A stretch of 64,000 nt of DNA from Prinia subflava. Taxonomy: Eukaryota; Chordata; Aves; Passeriformes; Cisticolidae. Location: positions 59,091,485-59,155,484 of the forward strand of contig NC_086248.1 of the NCBI RefSeq assembly GCF_021018805.1, given 5' to 3'. Positions 25,434 through 36,322 of the stretch are shown here, piece after piece; the first letter of the stretch is position 1, and every line of letters begins with the position of its first letter. Both the position numbers and the translations under genes were made by a program. Under the pieces are notes generated by a model. The model made no database searches. It saw only the letters and a program-made list of their open reading frames with translations, and was not told where the DNA came from.

Positions 25434-28400
25434 GGGACATCTTGAGAATAGAGGCGTGTGAAGTAATTGAGCCTCAGCAATCTTCAGCTTGTTACCAAGC
25501 TACCTTCTGAAATGCCACTGCGTTCAAAATTATTCAAGATCTGGAATTTCCTCTGGGATTTTCTTTGACCAAGATCCAGAGATTAACAGACCATGTATTT
25601 GATCTATGTTTCCACATTCTGTATGTATTTTCTTTTCTGTAACTCAGTTCATTATATTTTATGCAGTATGTCACAGACATATACCTCAGAAAGATATGTT
25701 CTCTTAACATCACTGTTTCTCCCTGCAACATATTTCAGGAGAAAATGGAAAATTCCATAATAAGGACGGTAGAAAAGTACTTTTGCAGACTATAAACGAT
25801 TCTCAAACAGTGACACTGTTGACATTGTTGACGTGTAGCCTGAAAATTTCAAAATAAGTTACAAAGAGACTGGATTTGGTAATCTTACTTGGCATCTGTT
25901 TCTTAAGCCTTTTGAGTGTGCCCTTGAGTGAAACCTGACTGGATACTGAGCCCTGAAAGTAGAGATTTGAGGGAAGGAGAGATTTGCTCTCATACTGCAA
26001 CAAAGCATGAGTCTGCAAAACTCTAACTTCTCTGCATTTCCCAGTTATCTGGACAGACAAAAGGAAAGTGAAGCTAGAGGGACTTGGATGTTTGTTTTCT
26101 TTCTCTGGAATCAGGGAGCTAGGCTGCGAGATGTCATGGTTATGCCCAAAAGAGAGGATGAAGTGCTGCATCCTGAGCCTACTGAGGGAAATGATGCTGC
26201 CCTTTGCTTTTTCAGGAGCAGTGTGATGACATTGTGCATTCAGTTCAGTTCCGCTTTCCTTAGCTCTTCTAACTCACTTCCATCCCTTTCCTCTCACATG
26301 ACTATGTGGTTATGAAGTTTCCCTAAATTCTATTCATGAACATCACTGACCTGAATATGCAGCTCACAACAAAGGGAGGCTTTTCCATGTGACTGACTTT
26401 GTCTGGGTACAACTCTGAGCAAGACACTTGTGGGGTCTGAAGGAGTAAGAGCAATTCCCATAACATAACACCTTTCCAGGCAACACCTCTTTTCAGCACA
26501 GGCATTTTTAGTATAAAATTTGTTTGTTTGGGTTCTTTGAGCCAAATATTACAGTGGCTGCTGACTGAGTTAAAATGCTTTTCTGTCACTGAAGAAAAAA
26601 CTTATTTATCTGAGAAATTTTAGATTATTGTGTATTATTAGTAAAGAATATGAAAAATACAGCAGCAGTTTGTTCCTTTATTATGTCTGAGCAGAAGGAA
26701 ATTCATCTTGTTCCACTTACCTGCACTTCTAGGCATCAGCACAAGAAGGCACTAAAACACTACAGTTCTTCATCCATCAGTCTAGCAGGCATTTACTACT
26801 GATGTTCCTCTAGACAGACACACTGCACAAGCTAACAGCAAAGAATAAAGTGTTGTTAAGGCTATTATTCAGTGCATCATGCATTTGGTTCTCATTTACA
26901 TTTGTGCAAGCATCCCTCAGCGTGCTGTTGTGTTTGGGAGTGCGGGTTTTCCATGTAGATCGATGAGAAAAGCCCAGCTGCAGGCAGCTGGCCCTGGGCC
27001 TCCTTCCCTGGTGAAATAGACAGTTGGATAATCTGATCAAAAGGAAAAAAACATCTACTGCCATGAAAATCGAAGCAGTGGTATGGAGCCTGGAAAAGAA
27101 CACAACAGAGTGATTCTTTTATTGCATATTATAAAGATGTTTTAGAATTAAATACACTGAAGAAAGTGAGGCAAAAAGAAGCAGCATATTTCAGTGTCAC
27201 TTACATTATAGGATAATTTTGGATTTCTATTTACACAAACAGTATGAGGATATGGCCTTGAGATACTAATTTATCCAGCAAGAACATCTTTGGTCAAAGA
27301 TGTACAATATTATGCTCCCCATAAATCAAGAAGGGTCACAGCAAGATGAAGCAAAGCAATCTATCTGGATGAGCTCAAGGGGATGAAACCAGTGGTAGCA
27401 TTTGATTTCATATTCCATTTACTTTATTCTGATGCACATGAGATGCAGAACAGTGGGGAAAGAGTGGTTCTGCATTGTTTTGATGGCCACATTTCTAAGT
27501 GCTAGCACTTCAAAGGGCAGCGGGTGCTAATGAGATTCTCATCAAAGCAACCTAATTTACCTTGACAAGCTTGCAGAATGTATCTCAGATATTTAAGCAT
27601 GGGACAAACAAGGGCTAATTTTTTCAGAAGAAAAAGGACATAGGTCAATAGAAATCTGACTTGGCCTTGCTACCATGCTGGTGCTCAAGGCCAGCATGTG
27701 GGGATGAAATCAATCTCATGCTCTATCTAGTGCACTCTGTACAAAGTGGCAAAAAACTTTGAAGGAAATTTGCTCACAGAGCTCTGACTTTGGAAACACA
27801 AGAAATTCTCTAAACGTGTTAGAAGTATTGCAGGCTATTTTCAGTGTTTCTTTCTGCATTGCCTCTCCAACACAAGGTGATGCACCACAGGAACCTGACA
27901 GGGAAAATTTTTCAGAGGTAGGAGCTCTCAGTAGTACTAAGTCCAACATCTCTCCAGACAATGTGTAGCAGCATGAATTCTGCCAGAATAAATCACATGG
28001 GTAGGGAATTGGACAAGATGATTCATAGGTACTTTGAAACATAAACTGTTCTATAATTTTGAAAAGTTATGTTTGATTCAGAAATTAATTTTGTGCAGTC
28101 CTCTATAAAATCAGATATAATTTGGGTGTTATATGAATGGCCTCCAAAATCAATTGTTCAATACAGGGTGTTGAAAGGGATTAAGGAAAAAACATCAAAG
28201 ACTGGGGGAAGGAGGGGAAGGACAGCACCTTCTTAAATTGCCAAAGTCAATTTATTCTGTAAATTGCACTATCAGAGATCAAGCTGCAATTGCAATACTG
28301 GTTCAGAAACTATGATACTGGATCAGCTTGATCCACTCAGTCTTTTATCTTTTTCTGAAGGTTTCCAGTACGTGGTGCTCCAGGAGACAGAAGGCAATAT

Positions 28401-29063
28401 GTTCCTCTGTTTCATTATGGAGAAACTTATTCCCTGGGAATTTTTATCCTAATTGTAGACATTGACAGATTGATACCAATTATCAATTAATAGTCTTTGA
28501 TATTGGCATAATATACCAGGGGTTTCTTTCTCAAGTTTTTTTCTGTGTGAGTTTTTTGTTTCTTTTTTTGTTTTGTTTTGATATGCATAATCTCAAACAT
28601 CCTAGAAACTTCTTTCGCTTTCAAGTATTGTTTTAAAGAAATTTAGTGTTTGGGTTTTTTAATGAATTGCCTTTAGGTTTTACCAAAATCAGGGTTGTAC
28701 ATACCTCTAGGTATGAACATGTTTTCTGGATGATGCTGGCCTTTCATATCTGCTGCTCTCTGCCTTCTGTTGAGTTAGAGAATAATGTTCAAAAAGAGCA
28801 TAGTACTAATATCTGCGAAAAGAGCCATGAATAGACAGGTGACAACTTAATTTCTCAGACTAAAAGGAAGACTTTTAAAATGCCCAGAGATGTACAAGAT
28901 TATCAGAAATAGCCATCAAAAATATCAAGAGTATTTACATACATAAACCTATATAGTTAATATATATAATTTCAATTTAGAGATTCTTTGAAAATCAATG
29001 GTGCCATCAGCATCATGTGGTGATATAACACAAATGATAGACTTAATTAGGCAATGTTATATA

Positions 29064-29070
29064 CCAAGGC
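29064..29070. repeat. left target-site duplication of solo LTR
   Basis: CCAAGGC directly precedes the LTR start and is repeated exactly after its end. Confidence 0.75.
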
Positions 29071-29394
29071 TGTCACCCTGGTTTTGAAGACTTTTCTAAG
29101 CCTTCTGTAATGTTCTTCATATTGGAGGCAGAAATTTCACCTTATCACACTTTCTACTATAAACACTGGCCATGTTTTGCTAACTCTTTCATTGTTTACA
29201 TATTTCTAGGTGGGCGGAGAAAGGTGATTGACAGTTGGCTTGACCAATGTGGATTGAGAGGTGGAATTCCATCCTCCAATCCACGGGCCCCATAGGAAAT
29301 GTATAAAACTGAGTTTTGTAAATAAACTCGCCCCTTTTTTCCTGCTTCGCTCACCAGCGTGTCCTCGTGTAGTACTTCCGTGACCACTGTGACA
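29071..29394 (+). mobile_element. solo LTR of an ERVK-like avian retrovirus
   Basis: A 324-bp unit begins TGTCACCCTGG and ends CCACTGTGACA, giving perfect 6-bp terminal inverted repeats (TGTCAC and GTGACA). It is flanked by the 7-bp direct repeat CCAAGGC. Six bases is the usual ERVK duplication, so one boundary base is ambiguous. Inside are a TATA box (TATAAAA, 29302-29308), an AATAAA poly(A) signal (29321-29326) and a short R-U5 containing CTGCTTCGCTCACC, which resembles passerine ERVK LTRs. No internal sequence is present, so it arose by recombination between two LTRs. It may still act as a promoter. Confidence 0.87.
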
Positions 29395-29401
29395 CCAAGG
29401 C
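29395..29401. repeat. right target-site duplication of solo LTR
   Basis: CCAAGGC, an exact copy of the 7 bp before the LTR. Confidence 0.75.
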
Positions 29402-31204
29402 CAAATACTAAGATATATAGTAGAAAAGGTATGTAGAATAAGGTAAATAGAATGCTTGAAGGAATACATAAATCACGCTAAACACACTTAAAACAGATGT
29501 TCACTGATATCCAGCCAATCATTTGATGCTTAGGTATTTTTTTAAGTGCTACAATTCACATATTGGAGATTTTGAAAGAAAACCTCTCTCTGCAAATGTA
29601 ATTATTAGGTTTGTTTGTTTATTTTTTCAATTCTAAAGTAAGTCAGGACTTGAAAAGATGGTACAAGAAAGGTAGTCACAGAAAAACAATGTGAATCAGA
29701 TGTGTAGAACAATTTTGAGCAGAAGAAGAAAAACAATGCAGCTTCCTTAGAAAGAGAATCTGTGACCCTAGTAACTTGCATGTGTTGTGTCTGCCACACT
29801 TGACCCACATAAATTTATAAAAGCTGTGCCATCAGGGGACTTAATTCTGATGAGAGTCTGTAGTCTTGTACTGCACCATTAAATCTGATGGGAAAATTAC
29901 TGCTCAAATCAATAGGAATAGAAATGAGAGTTCTGTAATAGAATGGGTAAATGGATTAATGAATCTACTGAAAAAGAAAAAAAAAAGACCGAGTCCATGA
30001 AATATATTTTGATTGTCAAGGACACATTTTGGACTTGAAAACTTAAATGCCTGATGAAGCTTTTGTTGGAGTTCTACAAATGTCAGCTTTTTTCTTTAGT
30101 CAGACCAGCAACTGAGGAGTACCCACAACTTCTGCTCTGCAAAGGCTATAAAGATCAAAAGGCTCTGAACAAATATATAACTATAAATCATAAATATATA
30201 AGGATCCAAATGCTATAAAGACTACATTTCTTTGTGTTCTGCAAATCTTTACCAGGAAATTAAACAACTTTTTGTTTGTTTGTTTGTTTCTATTTAAATT
30301 CCGGTTTAATTACCCACAGAGGGCTATGCAGAAAAATACCAACAAAATAGAACCTCTTCGTGCTGTCCAGCTCTACACCTTCTCTGACAACCTGAAGGCG
30401 TCACTTGGTTATGACTGGAGAGTTAATAAACTCCATCTCTTAGATGGATATTCCTTCACCAGGTGAAATAAAGCCTTTGTTGTGATTTGAAGACTTCTGT
30501 CTTTAAGGGATAGGTCAAGTTTAAATCCATGGCATATCTTTATTGTTTTACTAGGTGTCTATTTTTGGTTTTTTATTTCCTTTACCTTTTAAAAAGATCA
30601 TTGGTGTTTGCAGTGTCTTCGAGTTCTATTTTCAAGCTCCTGTTCTTGCCTTTCACCTGTGCAGCAAAAGGCAGTGCTTAAGTTGTGTCTCAGCCATAGG
30701 CTGAGACAGAAGAAAGGCTTATGATTTCATTGAATGACTACTGGGGAGCTTGCAAGCTCTTATTTTTAAAACCACAGCTAAGAAACAGAAAAGAAGAAGC
30801 AGAAGACTAAATGAAAATATGAAATTACATTTATAGAAAAAATTGTTCTCAGCCTGAATTCAGTATGAATTCCCTCCCTATAATAAATCAAGCTAATAAA
30901 ATAACCATATAGAGCCTGGAGAGATGATAATCTAGAAATTTGAAACAAAAGAGTCTAACAAAATCAGGACCTGTCCAGACCAAAATTACTGAGAAGTATT
31001 TCAATTTCAGACATTAATCTTCACAGACATGGTTGGTCTACAAGATTGGCAAGCAACTAAGGAGAAGATAAAATCTCTAAGTGGCTGGTCTGCTACAGTT
31101 TCTACAGCGTTCAAAAATGCATTGGATTCTTAAAAAAAAAAAAAAAAAGGAATGTGAAATGACTCTCGTTGAAAGAAGCTTTATCTCATTGCATATAGTA
31201 CTGT
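29402..31204. other. unique noncoding DNA
   Basis: No gene is recognised. (TTTG)n occurs at 30271-30289 and an A-run at 31134-31148. Confidence 0.5.
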
Positions 31205-32241
31205 TTGCTGGGTAAAAAATTGGCTGGATGGCTGGGCCCAGGGAGTGGTGGTGAATGGAGTTACATCCAGCTGGTGTCCAGTCATAGGTAGTGCTCCCCA
31301 GGGCTCAGTGTTTTGGCTAGTCCTGTGCAACAGCTTTAGCAATGAGGGCATCTTTGTTGATCTTTAGAACATCTTTATGAATGAGGAGATTGAGTGCAGC
31401 CTCAGTTAGTTTGCAGATGACACTAAGCTGGATGGGAATGTTTATCTTCTGCAGACTAAAAAGGCTCTTCAAAGGATTTGGACATGCTGGATCAATGGGC
31501 TGAAGCAAATTTTATGAGGTTCAACAAAACAAAGTGTCTATGTCCTTTTGGGTCATAAGAACAACAGGCAGTGCTCCAGGCTTGGGGCAGAGGATCTGAA
31601 AAACTGACTTGTGGAAGAAAGCCATCAATGTGGTCAAAAAGGCCAGTGGCATCCTGTCATTTAGTAGAAATAGTGTGGCCACCAGGACCAGAGCTGTGAT
31701 CATTCTCCTGTACTCAGCACTATGTCTTTACTCTGCACCTTGAATCCTGTGTTCACTGGGCCACTCATTCCAGAAAGACATTGAGGTGCTGGACCATGTC
31801 CAGAGAAGGGCAACAGAGCTGGGGAAGGGTCTGGGGCACAAGACTGATGAAGAGCATCTGAGGGAACTGGGGTTGTTCAGTCTGGAGAAAAGGAGGCTCA
31901 GGGAGACCTCATCATTCTCTACAACTGCCTGAAAGGAGGGCATAGCCAGACTGGAATTGTTCTCTTCTTGCCACTAATAAACACTAGGACAAAAGAAAAT
32001 GGCCTCAAGTTGTACCAGAGCAGATTTAGATTGGATATTAGGAAAAGCTTCTCCTGAAAAGGGCTGTCAAGCACTGGAACAGGCAGCCCAGAGAAGTGGT
32101 CGAGTCCCCATCCCTGAAGGTATTTAAAAGATGTGTAGATGTGACACTTATGACACTTACGATTTTCTGAGTGCTGGGTCAACAGTGGGACTCAATGACT
32201 TTAGAGATTTTTTTTACCCTAAATGATTCTATAATTTTGTG
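31205..32241 (+). mobile_element. CR1: 5'-truncated CR1 LINE, 3' kilobase
   Basis: Sense CR1 of about 1.04 kb. It opens with TGGCTGGATGGCTGGGCCCA and the 'GTGGTGAATGGAGTTACATCCAG' block, passes through the end of the reverse transcriptase (TTTGCAGATGACACTAAGCT, encoding the FADDTKL-type palm box, here preserved) and into the 3' region with GGAACAGGCAGCCCAGAGAA. It ends AAATGATTCTATAATTTTGT. Multiple stops and small indels interrupt the frame. It differs in sequence from the 19.8-21.8 kb copy and is an independent insertion. Confidence 0.92.
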
Positions 32242-35029
32242 ATTTTTAAGCATTTCTTGTGGGGAAAATATGTACCCTAGAAAGAACTGAGCACTTAACT
32301 TCCTGATATAAGAAAATTAGGGAAATGCAGAATGTACTCTTGGCCCAAAAAGAAGTTTTATCCTTTTCTTCTCAGTATAAAAATGTCAAAGGGCCTCATC
32401 TTTATCTAGAAATGGGAGAAAATATATACATAAAAATAGAGATAAATAAGATAAGAATATAGAGATAGGTAAAATGACCCCTATTTATCTCTAGAACAGC
32501 AGATAATTTTCAGAATTATAGGCTTAGAATATTATTTATATGAACAAAGCTTAAATGTCACTGATCCATCAAAGAATTAGATTTGAAGACCAGTGTCTCA
32601 TTTAGTAAAGACTGATTTGGGAGTATACAGTGACTTTAAAATTATTCTTCAGAGTATATAGAGAAAAGAAAGAAATCATATATATTAAGTAAATGTTCAT
32701 TTTTGGCAAATGTGTCTTTCACAGGGTCGGTGCCTATTTTTTTCCAGAAAGAAGCTCACATTTTAAGAGAAAATAAGATGGCTGCATTGACACAAAATTA
32801 ACTGTGTTTTTCTCAAGTTTTGGAGCATGGAACGGGGTCTAGGTTAATTTTTTAAACTCTGAAGATATGAATAAGCCCACAAGCCATAAAGAAAAAGAAA
32901 AGCTGAAGGAAGCTGAAGAGCATAGTTTTCTAAGTGGCAGCTTTGAGAATGTGTGACTTTGTGATTGCTCACAAAGCAAAATAAACATTTAAAAACAATT
33001 TAATGAGATGTGGAAAAATAATGCAGAACCATCTTATGGAAAATTATCAAACAGGGAATAACAAGCTTAGAAATAAAGATTTTTTTTTTAATGTTATCCT
33101 CTTTAAAATCTGAATATTTTAATATCTTGCTGGGAGCAGAAAAGGAAAATGCCTCCAAGTTTCAGGGTAACCCTAACAAATTTTCAGAAATGTCTCACTG
33201 GAGGTGTTCCTGTGCCAATAGTTGGGTAACCTGTAATTATTTCAAGACTGATGCTATAGAGCATAAGACAACATTTCTTTATTTCTGAATAAAGAAGAAT
33301 AAATACTGGGGTAAGCAGAAAATCAAAAGTGCATAGCAAGAAGGATGAGTTAGTGACACTCAGATCCCTCATTCTACTTCTGCATCTCTGTGAGTTTGGG
33401 TACGGGAGCCAAATTTTCCAATGACAGCTTTGGAAGGGTTGCCTGCAGAAAGCAACTTTGATTGATGAGCTGAGCAGTGCCTGTGTCCCTCAGGTGACTG
33501 GTGAGCATGGGAATGCCCAGCAGCTGGCAAGGCAGGCCACTCAGACCCTCATGGCATGGATAGTGCACCACCAGAGATGGAATGTGGGGCCTATGGGCCC
33601 CTGCCAGAGACTGAGCTGAGAAAGTAGGACATTAAACTATCAAACATGATGGTAGAAGCTCCCAGACACAGCAGGCAGAAATGTGAGGAGCCAGCAGATG
33701 TTGCAGCCAGGGTGGTAGGGAATGACTGAGTTTCACAGATGACTCTGGCAAGTTATGTGTGAAACAGCCAAACTTCTAAGCCAAGCAGGAACTGAAGACT
33801 AGTGTTGGGGATCCATCAGTAAGCTGAGTCTTGCCCAGGAAACCATATCTTGTACCCATTTCTGATGGCAGCAGTATCCTTCCAAGGATTTTATGAAATA
33901 GATATCCTGCAGTAGGAAGCCCAGTACCAATAACACTGAAACCAAATAAAAATAGTACATAAACATCTATTTTTTTTAAATAAGTGTACCAAGTATAATT
34001 TTTGATGGCCATTTGCAGGAATAGGGGAAGAGGCTCACAAAGAAAACCTTTGAGTCTCTGCAGACACAGATAAAATCTCCTCCAAAAGAGCACTGGTATT
34101 CACAGTTCAAGTTTATCCATATCACAGCTACTACCACAGACCATTTGGCAATGTGGGTAGATGGAGTTAAATAAGGATGTTGGATTGTACCCATAACAAG
34201 AATCACAGTGTAGCTACAGCTAGCCACAAGAAATTTTGCTCTGCTTCTAATAAGTGGGCAGTTAACTTTGGGCTGTATTATGTGCAACACCCCCCTTCAC
34301 TTTCATCACTATTAAGATCACTCTGTTTTGGAATACATTTTGGGATATATTCTTTCAAGAAGTGGCATTTTATTTTGTAAAAATTAAAAGCTATAAAACT
34401 TGGAGTTTTGAATAGGAAGTGATCAATTTTCCCTGTGAAGTTGGAATTACAATAAGGCTATTTTTTTCTGCCTTCATTACTTCAAAGCTTATTTACTTAT
34501 TTGCTTTTGAATACATTACAAAAATAATATTTTCATGGCTTGAAATTGAAATGCAAAGTTAAAATTCAAAGGAAATGCTTAAGAACATGTGGAACACCTA
34601 AATAATGTTTACTCTAACACTATAATTAACTTGTTCTGGGTCTCCACCTCATCCTTTCCTCACATGCGCTTCTGTGGTACAGATCTCTGCCTGCTGATGG
34701 AACTGTGCAATGGTAAAATGTAGTTAAAATCCTCTTCACCACCAGGCTACAGGGACCCATGTTTGTCACGAAATTGCAGAAGTGAAAACCATACTAAAGC
34801 AACCTGCGAAACTCAGTCAAGGGTTAAGCCCTGCTTGTATGAATAGGAGAAGAAGGACAAAAAGATCATGAGGAGAAGAGACAACCTGCATCAGATATCA
34901 TGCCAAGAGGCAGAATGAGCTCGAGTGAGAGTCAGCACAGAGGCTACACAAGTAAATGGCAACTGGTAAGTATTCAGCACATCACTCTGCAGCAGCAAAC
35001 ATCCTGCTGACAGTCATAATTTGCCAGTC

Positions 35030-35500
35030 TGCCCTGAACTGCAGGTCTTGCTCTGGGACAAGCCACACTGACTGCTGTACCTGCTGCCCACACTGCTGGT
35101 CCAGCTGGCCAAGGCCCTGCCCCAGGGCTGTGCTCAGCCATGGCTGCTGCAGCAGTTGTGGCCTCTCGTCACAGAGAACCAGCTCTGACATCCATCCAAG
35201 CTACCTGAAGATCTCTACTACCAGGAGCTGCTGGAATGGAGCTTGAAATCCCCAGGATTGCTGTCTGGCCGCTGCTTCTGCCTGAACGCTCACGTGGCCA
35301 TCTCAAAGGATTTGTTCCAGTGTTTCCTGCTCAGCCATGCCATTGTCATAATCTCTTCCTGCAGACTTTTGTTCAGTACTGTTAGCACAGCGTGGTAGGC
35401 TTCTGCCAGTGTGAGACAGCAACTGCTGTGTTCCCCAGAGCTGGTGAGGCTGTGGCTCAGCAAGGTGATGATCCCAGAAGCACAAAGGGGTGGATGTACA
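35030..35500. other. GC-rich patch of unknown origin
   Basis: This stretch is clearly richer in GC and in CTG/CAG-type words than the DNA on both sides. No LTR ends, target duplications, splice structure or protein motif could be recognised. It may be an unclassified old LTR or a short CpG-poor regulatory patch. I cannot name it. Confidence 0.3.
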
Positions 35501-35789
35501 CATGCCTTGCAAACAGAGACAGTGTTATTTCCCCTACTTTAAAATGGGAAAAATAGAACAAAAATAAACCCCTGAGATTTGTTCAAAGTCATCGAGAAGG
35601 CCATGGGTATTTTTGCTACATTCAAAAAGCCCCAGAAAGCTTTGCAAAAGTCTTAGGAGAAGATTCTCTGTCTCCATATCTTTAGCTATATATTTATAAA
35701 TATATCTTTGGAAGAAAAATCCAAAATTCCTCTTAATGATGTAACCATATTTTTTGTTCTGTTTTATATAGAGTGTAAGACACACACAT

Positions 35790-35824
35790 ATCTATCATCT
35801 ATCTATCCATCTATCTATCTATAT
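35790..35824. repeat. (ATCT)n tetranucleotide microsatellite
   Basis: About 35 bp of imperfect CTAT/ATCT units, followed by an AT-rich run. Confidence 0.85.
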
Positions 35825-36267
35825 AAATATGGGTAAATATCTCAAAATTTAAGTTTGAACCCTATGGACCCTGTCAGTACTAGAAGACAGTTACTCTTAT
35901 GGTCTAAAAGAAATCTGAGAGTTTGTCATTTTTAGTCATGCTGAGTCATAAATTATCTGATTTTAAGCCAAAATTGAGTCATGTCTAAAATTTAATCTGT
36001 TTTATCCTCCTTTATTGGTAAGATGAGGTTTATCATCCTGAATTATTATAGTCCACCACCTGAATTACACCCCAATATAACATTTGAAGCAAAAAGATAT
36101 ATAAACTATAAATATTTGCTACCATCAGAGTCAGCACAGATTGAGAATAGAGCTGCCAGGCCTGTAACTAATATGAGTGGTCACACTCAGCCAGAGATTC
36201 CTTGTAAAGGAGCTCCAGCTGCTATTTTCTGTTCAAGTTTTCACTGATTTTCCATTAATCTGAGGGA

Positions 36268-36322
36268 GAAAAAAACCCAAAAAAACCACAAAAACAAAAA
36301 AACCCAAAAAAACCCCCACACC
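36268..36322. repeat. A/C-rich low-complexity tract
   Basis: About 55 bp made only of A and C, with AAAAAACCC-like units. Confidence 0.85.

Larger units (their letters stand above)
23991..29063. other. unique noncoding DNA
   Basis: No gene or transposon is recognised. (TTTG)n lies at 25160-25180. Two candidate protein-binding sites are listed separately. Adjacent small dyads occur at 27497-27510 (AAGTGCTAGCACTT) and 27530-27542. Open frames reach 122 codons with no family resemblance. Confidence 0.5.
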
